A stretch of 10,643 nucleotides of DNA from Acidobacteriaceae bacterium (GCA_003140785.1 PLKY01000116.1:3311-13953), one strand, 5' to 3'; counted from the stretch's first letter, positions 1 to 6,480 are shown. Made by a program: numbers and translations. The notes: a model not told the origin generated them from the sequence alone.

Positions 1-49
1 AAAACTGAGTGGTCCTAGCGACAATCGACAGCGACGACTTTGATCGTGG

Positions 50-1141
50 TTAGCGCGATGGAGCCGTCGCCAACTCCGCCAGGCGGTCGGATATCCGCTC
101 CGCCGCTCCTGGGTGCGCTTGCCCTTTCGCTGCTGTCGCCATCGCCACAAGTTTTGCGGGAGACGTGAGCAATTCCTTCAGCGCCTCTAGTAGTTTGGCG
201 GGTGTGGCCAGATCTGCCTCGGTCAACATCACGGCAGCTCCCCACTTAGCCATTTCTTCGGCGTTGCGCTTCTGGTGATCGTCGGCCGCGGCGGCAAAGG
301 GAACCAGCAGAGCCGGCTTGCCTGCGGCGGCGAGCTCGGCCACCGTCGACGCCCCACTGCGGGCCATCACGAGGTTCGCGCGTGCGAAACACGCCGGCAT
401 GTCGTCGAGGAAAGCGCTCACCTGCCAGCGCGCCGGATCGGCGCCCGTCGCCGCAAACGCTGCCCGGGTTACCTCTAAGTGGCGCGCTCCGCATTGATGC
501 AGAATCGTCAGCCCTGGAACCGCTTCGAGCAACACGGGCACAATCCGCGGCAGGCTCTGATTGAAGAGCCGCGCCCCCTGCGATCCGCCAAAGACGAGCA
601 GATGCGGCGGTGAGCTCGGCGGCGACGGTTCCAACGTGAAGAAGCCCGGCCGCACCGGAATCCCCGTCACCTCGGCGTTGCGAAACCAGCGCGCGGCGGC
701 AGGAAAGTTGACGGCAGCGGCCTGGACCTGCTTGCCGACGAGGCGATTGGCCAGCCCCGGCATCGCATTCGGCTCGAACAGCATGGTCGGTATTTTCATG
801 AGCAACGCTGCCGCCACACCCGGCCCCGACGCATAGCCGCCAATCCCCAGTACGGCCTGCGGCTTGAACTCGCGGATAATGCGGCGGCAGGCGAAGAGGC
901 TGGTGGGGATGTCGAGCAAGGTGCGCAGGCGCGTGGCGAGCGAGACGTTTTTGAGTGGGCCTACGTGCACGAGACGAAGCGGGAAGCCGGCCTCGGGAAC
1001 GAGCCGCGTCTCGAGACCCCGCTCCGTGCCGACGAAGAGAACCTCGGCGGAATGGCGCGCCACCAATTGCCGCGCCACGGCGAGCGCTGGAATGATGTGG
1101 CCGCCGGTGCCTCCGCCGGCGATAAGAACTCGCAATGCCAA
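50..1141 (-). CDS. murG: MurG, lipid II-forming UDP-GlcNAc transferase
   Basis: Membrane-associated GT28 glycosyltransferase that transfers GlcNAc from UDP-GlcNAc to lipid I, giving lipid II at the cytoplasmic face of the inner membrane. The sequence shows the N-terminal glycine loop GGGTGGH (residues 9-15), a second loop GIGGYASGP (99-107), an EPNAMPGLANRL segment (123-134, where many homologues have HEQN), the C-domain loop FGGSQGA (184-190) and the nucleotide-site stretch SGASTVAE (262-269) followed by DDHQKRN. Length of 363 aa is normal. The frame is open to a TTG at 1159, but I prefer the TTG at 1141: AGAGG lies 6 nt before it and the protein then begins MALRVLIAGGG. TTG at 1135 is also possible. 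The gene is on the minus strand, divergent from murC, and a terminator upstream (1241-1271) means it probably has its own promoter, which I could not identify. Family assignment is very secure; the start is moderately sure. Confidence 0.96.
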   Translation of the reverse strand: MALRVLIAGGGTGGHIIPALAVARQLVARHSAEVLFVGTERGLETRLVPEAGFPLRLVHVGPLKNVSLATRLRTLLDIPTSLFACRRIIREFKPQAVLGIGGYASGPGVAAALLMKIPTMLFEPNAMPGLANRLVGKQVQAAAVNFPAAARWFRNAEVTGIPVRPGFFTLEPSPPSSPPHLLVFGGSQGARLFNQSLPRIVPVLLEAVPGLTILHQCGARHLEVTRAAFAATGADPARWQVSAFLDDMPACFARANLVMARSGASTVAELAAAGKPALLVPFAAAADDHQKRNAEEMAKWGAAVMLTEADLATPAKLLEALKELLTSPAKLVAMATAAKGQAHPGAAERISDRLAELATAPSR

Positions 1142-1159
1142 GCTGCGCCTCTGTTGCAA

Positions 1160-1182
1160 GTTTCGCAGATGGTTTCGCAGAT
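1160..1182. repeat. Tandem 11-bp direct repeat in the murG leader
   Basis: GTTTCGCAGAT occurs twice at 12-bp spacing (1160-1170 and 1172-1182), directly upstream of the possible TTG starts of murG. On the minus strand it reads ATCTGCGAAAC twice. A perfect 10-bp palindrome TCTCGCGAGA lies nearby at 1197-1206. The repeat is certain as sequence; a role, such as a regulator site or a recent slippage duplication, is not shown. Confidence 0.6.
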
Positions 1183-1240
1183 TCGGGAGGCCGTTTTCTC
1201 GCGAGAGCCCGACCTATCAACAAGCCCAATGAAGAGGCAC

Positions 1241-1271
1241 AAAAAAGCCCGCCTGCCGAAGCAGACGGGCT
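1241..1271 (-). terminator. Rho-independent terminator after the glycine-rich gene
   Basis: Read on the minus strand, an 11-bp stem (arms 1271-1261 and 1256-1246, one G-U pair) closes a TTCG tetraloop with a C-G closing pair, and a run of six T follows at 1246-1241. This is a textbook intrinsic terminator. It begins 23 nt after the stop codon of the glycine-rich gene and should block read-through into murG. Confidence 0.92.
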
Positions 1272-1294
1272 CTTCCATCGAAATCAATTCGAAC

Positions 1295-1819
1295 TTACCG
1301 GTGACCACCGCCACCGCCGCCATGGCCTCCGCCGGAGAATCCGCCACCTGCGTGGCCTCCACCGCTGAAGCCGCCGCCTACGTGACCACCGGCGTAACCA
1401 CCGCCAACATGGCCTCCGGCATATCCGCCACCTGCGTATCCACGGGATGCGCCGCCATAGGCGCGAACTCCACCGCCATAAGCTCCGCGTCCGCCGTATC
1501 CACCGCGATAGCCGTAGCCGCCACGATAACCGTAGCCGCCATAGCCCCAGCCGCGACGACCCCAGCCGTACCACGGCCCGGCACCGATGAAGAACCCGCC
1601 AGCGAACCAGCTAGGCCCGTAATAGCCGTAGGGAGCGCAACCGTAAGGTGCGTAAGGATAGTAGCCCCAATCGCAGGCCGGGGGACCATAGGCATAAGGC
1701 GCGTCGACAACCGCCGGACCGACACCCACCCCCACTCCAATCTGGGCGTTTGCCGTGGACGCGAAAGCAAGCGGCAGGGCCAGGAGCATTGCTATCAGAA
1801 GCAGCCGAGAACTTTTCAT
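1295..1819 (-). CDS. Secreted Tyr/Gly-rich protein with His-spaced repeats
   Basis: A 174-aa exported protein of unknown function. Residues 1-25 form a clear signal peptide (MKSSR, hydrophobic core LLLIAMLLALPLAFA, cleavage near ANA/Q). Residues 38-90 are rich in Tyr, Pro, Trp and Gly and include CDWGYYPYAPYGCAPYGYYG, with two cysteines (49 and 61). From residue 85 onward the chain is mostly Gly with Tyr, Arg and later His. Two YAGGHVGGG units (133-150) and two FSGGGHAGGG-like units (151-170) end in a GGHR tail. Start choice is firm: AAGGAGG stands 6 nt before the ATG. I recall similar proteins as common hypotheticals in acidobacteria; no characterised function is known to me. It may be an outer-surface, wall-associated or metal-binding protein, which is inference only. 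A strong terminator follows, so it ends its own transcript. Confidence 0.85.
   Translation of the reverse strand: MKSSRLLLIAMLLALPLAFASTANAQIGVGVGVGPAVVDAPYAYGPPACDWGYYPYAPYGCAPYGYYGPSWFAGGFFIGAGPWYGWGRRGWGYGGYGYRGGYGYRGGYGGRGAYGGGVRAYGGASRGYAGGGYAGGHVGGGYAGGHVGGGFSGGGHAGGGFSGGGHGGGGGGHR
1310..1423 (-). repeat. Degenerate in-gene tandem repeats encoding Gly/His units
   Basis: Two 27-bp units (1397-1423 and 1370-1396) encode YAGGHVGGG twice, and two 30-bp units (1340-1369 and 1310-1339) encode FSGGGHAGGG and FSGGGHGGGG. Codons differ between copies although the peptides match closely, so the repeat is kept at protein level rather than being a fresh DNA duplication. Confidence 0.75.
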
Positions 1820-1855
1820 TGAATTCCTCCTTGTGCCGTCCCGTCCTGCCTATCT

Positions 1856-1883
1856 GGATTCGGAATCCGGAGGCTGACCTCCG
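1856..1883 (-). promoter_or_regulatory. Two adjacent hairpins in the leader of the glycine-rich gene
   Basis: On the minus strand CGGAGG-TCAG-CCTCCG (1883-1868) is a perfect 6-bp hairpin, followed at once by GGATT-CCG-AATCC (1868-1856). They share one base. They stand about 24 nt before the Shine-Dalgarno AAGGAGG (1832-1826). The CCTCC arm could also pair with that GGAGG, so alternative folds are possible. The inverted repeats are seen; a regulatory role is inference. Confidence 0.35.
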
Positions 1884-2117
1884 CTTTTCAGCACCCGCCG
1901 GAGTGGGTTTTTCCTGCCCAACCGGCATCTGTACATTAGAACAACGAACGCACAGATTAGTTGCGGTGATTCAACCAAGAATCGCACAAGAAAACGGCAC
2001 AGCCAATCGATTTTTCCTGAATCCGGGCAACTCGATTCGCATCGGCGTTGGTCGAAAGCCAACCCGCGCGCGGCGAATTCATTTTTCTTAAGTGAGAGAG
2101 ATACTTGGGAACGCACA

Positions 2118-2144
2118 ACGGCCCCTACATTGTGGAGAGGCCGT
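2118..2144 (-). terminator. Weak hairpin after the YXWGXW gene
   Basis: ACGGCC (2118-2123) pairs with GGCCGT (2139-2144) around an imperfectly paired interior, 23 nt beyond the stop of the YXWGXW gene. No T-run follows on either strand, so intrinsic termination is doubtful. Confidence 0.25.
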
Positions 2145-2167
2145 CGCGTTGCCATTACTCTTGAGTG

Positions 2168-2461
2168 TTACCGGCGGAAGTGGTCGCGATCGAAGTGCCG
2201 GTCGAAGCCGCGGTGATAGCCAAACCCCACGACGGGAGCTGGACGATGCCAGCCACCGTAGTTCCAGCGTCCCGGAACCCAGTAGCCATTGGCATAGTAG
2301 CCGGCCACCCACGCATATCCCGGTCCTGGGCACGGAGGAACATAGGCCACCGGCCCGCGTACGTACACACCAAACTCTGCGGCTTTCGCCTGCGTTGTTC
2401 CCAGGCCTAATCCGCCTGCCAATACTGCTGCACCGAGCATCCACTTTTTCATGCTGAACAT
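2168..2461 (-). CDS. Small secreted YXWGXW-repeat protein
   Basis: A 97-aa exported protein. Residues 1-28 form a signal peptide (MKKW, hydrophobic AAVLAGGLGLG, cleavage near AKA/A). The mature part has the pattern PGPGYAWVAGYY followed by ANGYWVPGRW (45-66), which matches the YXWGXW family (PF12779), a short motif found in secreted proteins of unknown function. The last 18 residues are rich in His, Arg, Asp and Phe. There is one cysteine (44). GGAGG lies 4 nt before the first ATG (2461); an ATG three codons later would give the more typical MKKW start but at wider spacing. It is divergent from murC, and a 347-nt gap separates it from the next minus-strand gene, so co-transcription with that gene is uncertain. 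Function is not known. Confidence 0.82.
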   Translation of the reverse strand: MFSMKKWMLGAAVLAGGLGLGTTQAKAAEFGVYVRGPVAYVPPCPGPGYAWVAGYYANGYWVPGRWNYGGWHRPAPVVGFGYHRGFDRHFDRDHFRR

Positions 2462-2732
2462 ATTTCCTCCGTCCCACCCACTCCGATTTTCATCGGCTAG
2501 CCCGGCTTTTCTTTCTTGCTTCAGGCTTGGATCCTGCTGTCCTCAACGCGCCGGTTATGTCCCTATTGAACAGCGAATGGGAGACGAGGTTGCGGTACAG
2601 AATCGAAAATAAAGTGCCGCAACTTTCGCCGGTTTCTGGGTTTATTGCAGCCCATTTTGCGCGCGGATGCGCCTCATTTTTGCAGACGGACAAACCGCGC
2701 TGCGCGAATGGTAATCTTGAGGTTCCTCCCCA
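2462..2732. promoter_or_regulatory. Divergent intergenic region between the YXWGXW gene and murC
   Basis: This 271-bp stretch separates two genes that point away from each other, so it must hold promoters for both unless distant transcription serves them. The best hexamer I see toward murC is TAATCT near 2712, with a poor CGGACA 19 nt upstream. AATAAA (from 2609) and TTTATT (to 2645) form a widely spaced inverted repeat. None of these is strong evidence. I see no gene or RNA here. Confidence 0.4.
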
Positions 2733-4103
2733 ATGTTTGCTACTTCGCAGCACGCACACTTTATCGGGATCGGTGGGATCGGCATGAGCGGTATCGCCGA
2801 GATTCTGCTGAGTCTCGGGATGAAGGTCTCGGGCTCCGACCTGCGGCGCAGTCCTGTCACCGATCGTCTTGCGCAGTTGGGCGCCTCCATTTATGAGGGG
2901 CATGATGCAAGCAACGTGGCCGGCGCAACGGTAGTCGTCACCAGCTCCGCTGTGTCGGCTGCGAATCCTGAAGTGCTTGAGGCGCGCGCCCGCAAGATCC
3001 AGGTGATTCAGCGCGCGGAGATGCTGGCCGAGTTGATGCGCCTGAAATACGGCATCGCCATTGCCGGCATGCACGGCAAGACAACGACAACGTCCATGGT
3101 GGCTGCGGTGCTGGCTGCTGGCGGGCTTGATCCGACGGTGGTGGTGGGCGGCCGCGTGGACGCGCTGGGTTCGAATGCGAAACTCGGTGCGAGCCAATTT
3201 CTTGTGGCGGAGGCGGACGAGAGCGACCGCTCGTTTTTGAAGTTGTCGCCGATCCTGGCCGTCGTGACCAACCTCGACCGCGAGCATATGGACTGCTATC
3301 GCGACATGCCGGACGTGGAACAGGCTTTTCTGAGCTTCATGGATAAGGTGCCTTTTTACGGCGCGGTCACTGCGTGCGTGGACAATCCGCAGCTTGCGGC
3401 GATTCTTCCCAGCGTGCATCGGCGCGTCTTCACTTACGGTGTTGCGGCGGAGGCCGATTTCCGCCTTGAATTCCTCGCATCGCAGCCGGGAAGTCTTTCC
3501 TGTTTTCGTGTGGCGACGAAGGCTGGGGTGCTCGGGCCTTTCGAATTGCATGTGCCGGGTCGGCACAATGTGCTAAACGCGACTGCGGCAGTAGCGATTG
3601 CGCATCAGTTGGAAGTGCCCTCCGAAAAAATTGCTGAAGGGCTCAAGCATTTTCGCGGAGTCGACCGGCGCTTTCAGCAGAAGGGCAAGGCGCGCGGCGT
3701 TACGGTGGTTGACGATTACGGACACCATCCGACGGAGATCCGCGCCACGCTGGCGGCTGCACGGGAGTCGAGCCGTGGGCGCATTCATGTCGTTTTTCAG
3801 CCGCATCGCTACTCGCGCACACGTGATCTTCTCGACGAGTTTGGTGCGGCATTCACGGATGCGGACACGGTGGTGGTCCTACCCATCTACGCCGCGAGCG
3901 AGGAGCCTCTGCCCGGCATCACGGCGGAGTTGCTGGCAGAACGGATTCATGGACCGAGGGTGCAATTTGCGTCGGACTTTCCAACCGCCATTGATGCCGT
4001 GGCTTCCCAAGCTCACGAGGGCGACCTGATCCTGACCCTGGGCGCTGGCAGCGTGAGCCAATTGGGGCCGCAGATTCTGGCTGCGCTCGAAGAGTCGAAA
4101 TAG
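2733..4103 (+). CDS. murC: MurC, UDP-N-acetylmuramate--L-alanine ligase
   Basis: Cytoplasmic ATP-dependent ligase that adds the first amino acid, L-alanine, to UDP-MurNAc. The 456-aa product has the expected three-part layout. It begins with an N-terminal UDP-binding fold with GIGGIGMSG (12-20). A central ATPase domain follows with the P-loop GMHGKTTTT (112-120), EADESD (160-165) and TNLDREHMD (179-187). The C-terminal domain has VPGRHNVLNA (274-283), DDYGHHPTE (327-335) and FQPHRYSRT (355-363). Length is within the family range. The ATG at 2733 is preceded by TTGAGG about 10 nt upstream, and the UDP-site motif begins right after it, so there is no room for a later start. No terminator is evident after the stop. 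It lies 115 nt before the GH30 gene, on the same strand, with murB and ddl absent. Confidence 0.97.
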   Translation: MFATSQHAHFIGIGGIGMSGIAEILLSLGMKVSGSDLRRSPVTDRLAQLGASIYEGHDASNVAGATVVVTSSAVSAANPEVLEARARKIQVIQRAEMLAELMRLKYGIAIAGMHGKTTTTSMVAAVLAAGGLDPTVVVGGRVDALGSNAKLGASQFLVAEADESDRSFLKLSPILAVVTNLDREHMDCYRDMPDVEQAFLSFMDKVPFYGAVTACVDNPQLAAILPSVHRRVFTYGVAAEADFRLEFLASQPGSLSCFRVATKAGVLGPFELHVPGRHNVLNATAAVAIAHQLEVPSEKIAEGLKHFRGVDRRFQQKGKARGVTVVDDYGHHPTEIRATLAAARESSRGRIHVVFQPHRYSRTRDLLDEFGAAFTDADTVVVLPIYAASEEPLPGITAELLAERIHGPRVQFASDFPTAIDAVASQAHEGDLILTLGAGSVSQLGPQILAALEESK

Positions 4104-4152
4104 CCCTGAATCGGACATGATTCATTTCCTTTGAAAACCTCTGCTTAAACGT

Positions 4153-4181
4153 TTCACTCCGATGTGCCACCCTGCTATGAT
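4153..4181 (+). promoter_or_regulatory. Predicted sigma70-type promoter of the GH30 gene
   Basis: TTCACT (4153-4158, 4 of 6 consensus bases) and TATGAT (4176-4181, 5 of 6) are separated by 17 bp. TG at 4173-4174 gives an extended -10, TGCTATGAT. Transcription would start near 4188, about 30 nt before the ATG at 4219, and leaves the Shine-Dalgarno in the transcript. The geometry is good; activity is not shown. Confidence 0.5.
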
Positions 4182-4218
4182 GCGGCGGGCAAGTTTCTGT
4201 GAGCCACGAGGAGCACGT

Positions 4219-5649
4219 ATGGGCAAGAGTTCGCGCAGGGGATTTTTGAAGACTGCCACTGGTACCGCTGCAGCGTTGACGTTTGCGAACCGAATGCCCG
4301 CATGGGCGCAGGGAACTGGTCCGGTAAAGGTCTGGAGCACCTATCGCGATCGCCGCCATGTGCAGGGGGAATCGATCGCATGGAAGCCGGTGGGCCAGGT
4401 CGCTGCCGAAGCCATCGCGCTTGATCCGAAGGCCACGAAGCAAGAGGTGCTCGGCTTTGGCGCTGCGATGACGGATTCGACCTGCTACGTGCTGAACCAG
4501 ATGAGCGATGCCGAACGAGCGCCCCTGATGCACGAGATGTTCGCGCCTAATGAGATGGCGATGAACGTGTGTCGCACGTGCATCGGCGCGAGCGACTACT
4601 CGCGCACGGTGTACAGCTTCGATGACAGCACGGAGCCCGATCCGGAGCTGAAGAAGTTTTCAATCGACCACGACAAGGCGTACATCCTGCCCATATTGCG
4701 CGAGGCGCGCAAGGCGAATCCAGAGCTGTTTCTTTTTTCGTCGCCATGGAGCCCTCCGGGATGGATGAAGCCGAATAATTCCATGCTGGGCGGCGCGATG
4801 CGGAAGACCAGCTTCGGACCCTATGCGAAATATTTCATGAAGTTTCTCGAAGGCTACAAGGCCGGGGGAGTGGCTATTGACGCAGTTACCATCCAGAACG
4901 AGACCGACGCGGAGCAGGAAGGGAACATGCCTGCGTGCCTGTGGGCGCAGGAACAGGAGATGGATTTCGTGAAGAGCCATCTCGGTCCCGCGTTGCGCAA
5001 GGCCGGATCGCCGACGAAGATATGGGTGCTCGACCACAACTACAGCCTGTGGGGCCGCGCCATTGACGAGCTCAGCGATTCCGATGCGTACGAGTACATT
5101 GACGGCATTGCCTGGCACGGCTATGTCGGCGAGCCTTCCGCGATGACGCGCGTACACGATGCGTTTCCGCAAAAGAGTGCGTACTGGACCGAAGGTGGGC
5201 CGGACGTGAAGCAGCCCGACTATCAAACCGATTACACAAAGTGGGCCGATGCGTTCAACGGCATCTTGAACAACTGGGCGCGGTCGATCACCTCATGGAA
5301 TCTGGCTCTCGATGAAAACGGCAATCCAAACGTCGGACCATTTTCATGCGGCGGTGTTGTCACCATCGAGAATGGGACACACAAGATTACGCGGAGCGGG
5401 CAGTACTGGGCGTTTGCGCATTATTCGAAACACATCAAGCGCGGCGCGCGCGTCTTTGCGACCGATGGTGTGGGCTTCGACGGAGCAGGCGGCTCGGTGT
5501 CGCATGCGGGTTTCCGCAATCCCGATGAAAGTTTCGTGGTGGTGCTGGCAAACACGGGCGAGCAGAGGCGGGCGCAGTTGGTGCTGGGTCCGAAGGCGCT
5601 GGAGATCGATCTGGCTGCCGATTCCGTGTCTACGTTGGAGTGGGCGTGA
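4219..5649 (+). CDS. Tat-exported GH30 family glycoside hydrolase
   Basis: A 476-aa retaining glycosidase of family GH30 (clan A TIM barrel with a C-terminal beta domain), related to glucosylceramidases. Residues 1-30 are a twin-arginine signal with SSRRGFLKTATGT and a cleavage site near AWA/Q, so it should be exported folded. Family marks are GFGAAMTDS (79-87, usually GFGG-FTDS), SSPWSPPGWMK (174-184), the acid/base in TIQNETD (E228) and the nucleophile in YWTEGGPD (E325). A beta-sandwich-like tail with SGQYWAFAHYSKHIKRGARV (392-411) follows. The ATG at 4219 is chosen because GAGGAG lies 5 nt upstream and the Tat motif falls at the correct place; the frame is open back to an ATG at 4162, which lies before the predicted promoter's -10. 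Substrate cannot be read from sequence: glucosylceramide, beta-1,6-glucan or other beta-glycosides are possible. It is unlikely to belong to the division machinery. Confidence 0.92.
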   Translation: MGKSSRRGFLKTATGTAAALTFANRMPAWAQGTGPVKVWSTYRDRRHVQGESIAWKPVGQVAAEAIALDPKATKQEVLGFGAAMTDSTCYVLNQMSDAERAPLMHEMFAPNEMAMNVCRTCIGASDYSRTVYSFDDSTEPDPELKKFSIDHDKAYILPILREARKANPELFLFSSPWSPPGWMKPNNSMLGGAMRKTSFGPYAKYFMKFLEGYKAGGVAIDAVTIQNETDAEQEGNMPACLWAQEQEMDFVKSHLGPALRKAGSPTKIWVLDHNYSLWGRAIDELSDSDAYEYIDGIAWHGYVGEPSAMTRVHDAFPQKSAYWTEGGPDVKQPDYQTDYTKWADAFNGILNNWARSITSWNLALDENGNPNVGPFSCGGVVTIENGTHKITRSGQYWAFAHYSKHIKRGARVFATDGVGFDGAGGSVSHAGFRNPDESFVVVLANTGEQRRAQLVLGPKALEIDLAADSVSTLEWA

Positions 5650-5719
5650 TTCCGTGGAAAAAGACCTGGCTCTTGGTGGTTCGATATCCATTGTCAGCTA
5701 GATCCATGACCCCGGTTGG

Positions 5720-6052
5720 CTACGCCACATGCTCCCGGTAAACCTCGACTTCCCGATCGATAGTTTTTTTCCGTTCGAGTTTTGCCTTGGAGAGATCGTA
5801 CATCTGCTGCAGGTTCATCCAGAACTCGGCGCTGGTTCCAAAAAAACGTGCGAGGCGGAGTGCCGTATCTGGGCTGATGGCGCGCTTGCCCTTGACGATT
5901 TCGCCGATCCGGGTTGCAGGCACCCGGAGCTTTATGGCCAGAGCATTCTGCGATAAGTTCAGAGGAGTGAGGAACTCTTCGCGCAACATCTCACCCGGAT
6001 GGGTGCTGACCCTCTTCAGATTCCATCCGTTCGCTGGTCGATGAATAGCCAT
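5720..6052 (-). CDS. higA: HigA-type antitoxin, XRE-family DNA-binding protein
   Basis: Antitoxin of a HigB/HigA module. In this family it binds and neutralises the HigB RNase and usually represses its own promoter. The 110-aa product contains THPGEMLREEFL (17-28) and a helix-turn-helix over roughly 31-75 with LSQNALAIKLRVP, RIGEIVKGKR and DTALRLARFFGTSAEFW, the classic HigA signature. A charged tail with YDLSKAKLERK follows. GAGGAG stands 5 nt before the ATG. It starts 15 nt after the higB stop, so the pair is one transcription unit with the toxin first, as is usual for higBA. It converges on the GH30 gene with a 70-nt gap that has no clear terminator. Confidence 0.93.
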   Translation of the reverse strand: MAIHRPANGWNLKRVSTHPGEMLREEFLTPLNLSQNALAIKLRVPATRIGEIVKGKRAISPDTALRLARFFGTSAEFWMNLQQMYDLSKAKLERKKTIDREVEVYREHVA

Positions 6053-6067
6053 TCTTTCTCCTCAATA

Positions 6068-6346
6068 TCAGTGATAGTCGGTGATCTCAACGTCATGCGC
6101 GCCATTGACTTTCCACACGAAGCAAATGCGGTACTGGTCATTGATGCGAATACTGTGTTGCCCGGCCCGATCTCCCTTCAGCGCCTCCAATCTGTTTCCG
6201 GGAGGAGTGCGCAAATCATTCAAATTCACGGTGGCCTCGAGCTGGTCCAGCTTCCGCCGGGCAACCGCCTGAATGCTTGCCCATCGTCGGCTGGAACTGG
6301 TTTCAAAGACCTCCTTCGTATCTCTGTCCTTGAAGCTCTGAATCAT
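6068..6346 (-). CDS. higB: HigB-type toxin, RelE-superfamily mRNA interferase
   Basis: Toxin of the module. HigB proteins (PF05015) are small RelE-fold endoribonucleases that cut mRNA at the ribosome and arrest growth when not bound by HigA. The open frame runs back to 6463, but the recognised family start is MIQSFKDRDT at 6346, giving 92 aa, the typical size. Conserved parts are RKLDQLEA (31-38), LNDLRTPPGNRLEALKGDR (42-60), the near-invariant GQHSIRINDQYRICF (62-76) and the end DVEITDYH (85-92). The frame is complete and the key block intact, so it is probably functional. No Shine-Dalgarno precedes the ATG, which fits a nearly leaderless transcript from the predicted promoter just upstream. 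Confidence 0.92.
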   Translation of the reverse strand: MIQSFKDRDTKEVFETSSSRRWASIQAVARRKLDQLEATVNLNDLRTPPGNRLEALKGDRAGQHSIRINDQYRICFVWKVNGAHDVEITDYH

Positions 6347-6356
6347 CCAGAACAAC

Positions 6357-6383
6357 GGTATAACGTATCGCGTTCTATGTAAA
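6357..6383 (-). promoter_or_regulatory. Possible higBA promoter giving a near-leaderless mRNA
   Basis: On the minus strand TTTACA (6383-6378, 5 of 6 consensus bases) precedes TATACC (6362-6357, 4 of 6) by 15 bp, which is shorter than ideal. Initiation about 7 nt beyond the -10 would be near 6350, only a few bases before the higB ATG. HigA repression would be expected here by family precedent, but I could not define a clean operator palindrome. Confidence 0.35.
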
Positions 6384-6480
6384 GCGTCAGATTCATGGTT
6401 CTGGCGGTTTTTCAATCTCGTTACCCCGCGGATTCCCCTTGTGGCGGCGCCCCGAAAACCCACACAACCGCGCTCTATAG

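Larger units (their letters stand above)
1820..2167. other. Intergenic stretch between the two small secreted-protein genes
   Basis: These 348 bp separate two minus-strand genes. The part next to the glycine-rich gene is its leader with a strong Shine-Dalgarno and two hairpins; the part next to the YXWGXW gene holds only a weak hairpin. The middle (about 1885-2115) contains no convincing gene, RNA or repeat. I could not pick a promoter for the glycine-rich gene with confidence, although the gap is long enough to contain one. Confidence 0.6.

Noticed and set aside
1298..1567. Repeats that superficially suggest a CRISPR-like or tandem array
   Set aside because: Units are degenerate at DNA level, contiguous without spacers, and in frame with a glycine-rich protein.
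965..1822. 285-codon plus-strand open frame rich in Ala, Thr and Ser
   Set aside because: It is the antisense reading of the glycine-rich repeat gene and the start of murG; the minus-strand gene has a signal peptide, a strong Shine-Dalgarno and a terminator.
1868..1890. Hairpin plus TTTT read as a plus-strand terminator
   Set aside because: No plus-strand gene lies upstream of it in the window, and the T-run is short; a leader structure of the minus-strand gene is more sensible.
2490..3566. 358-codon minus-strand open frame opposite murC and its upstream region
   Set aside because: Basic, repetitive composition with no motif or signal, fully explained as the reverse of murC codon use plus the intergenic region.
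4162..4218. Earlier in-frame ATG for the GH30 gene
   Set aside because: It precedes the predicted -10 element, lacks a Shine-Dalgarno, and would bury the twin-arginine motif 19 residues deeper; ATG 4219 has GAGGAG at good spacing.
6347..6463. 39-codon N-terminal extension of HigB
   Set aside because: The family begins at MIQSF; the extension is Arg-rich, has no support and would span the predicted promoter.
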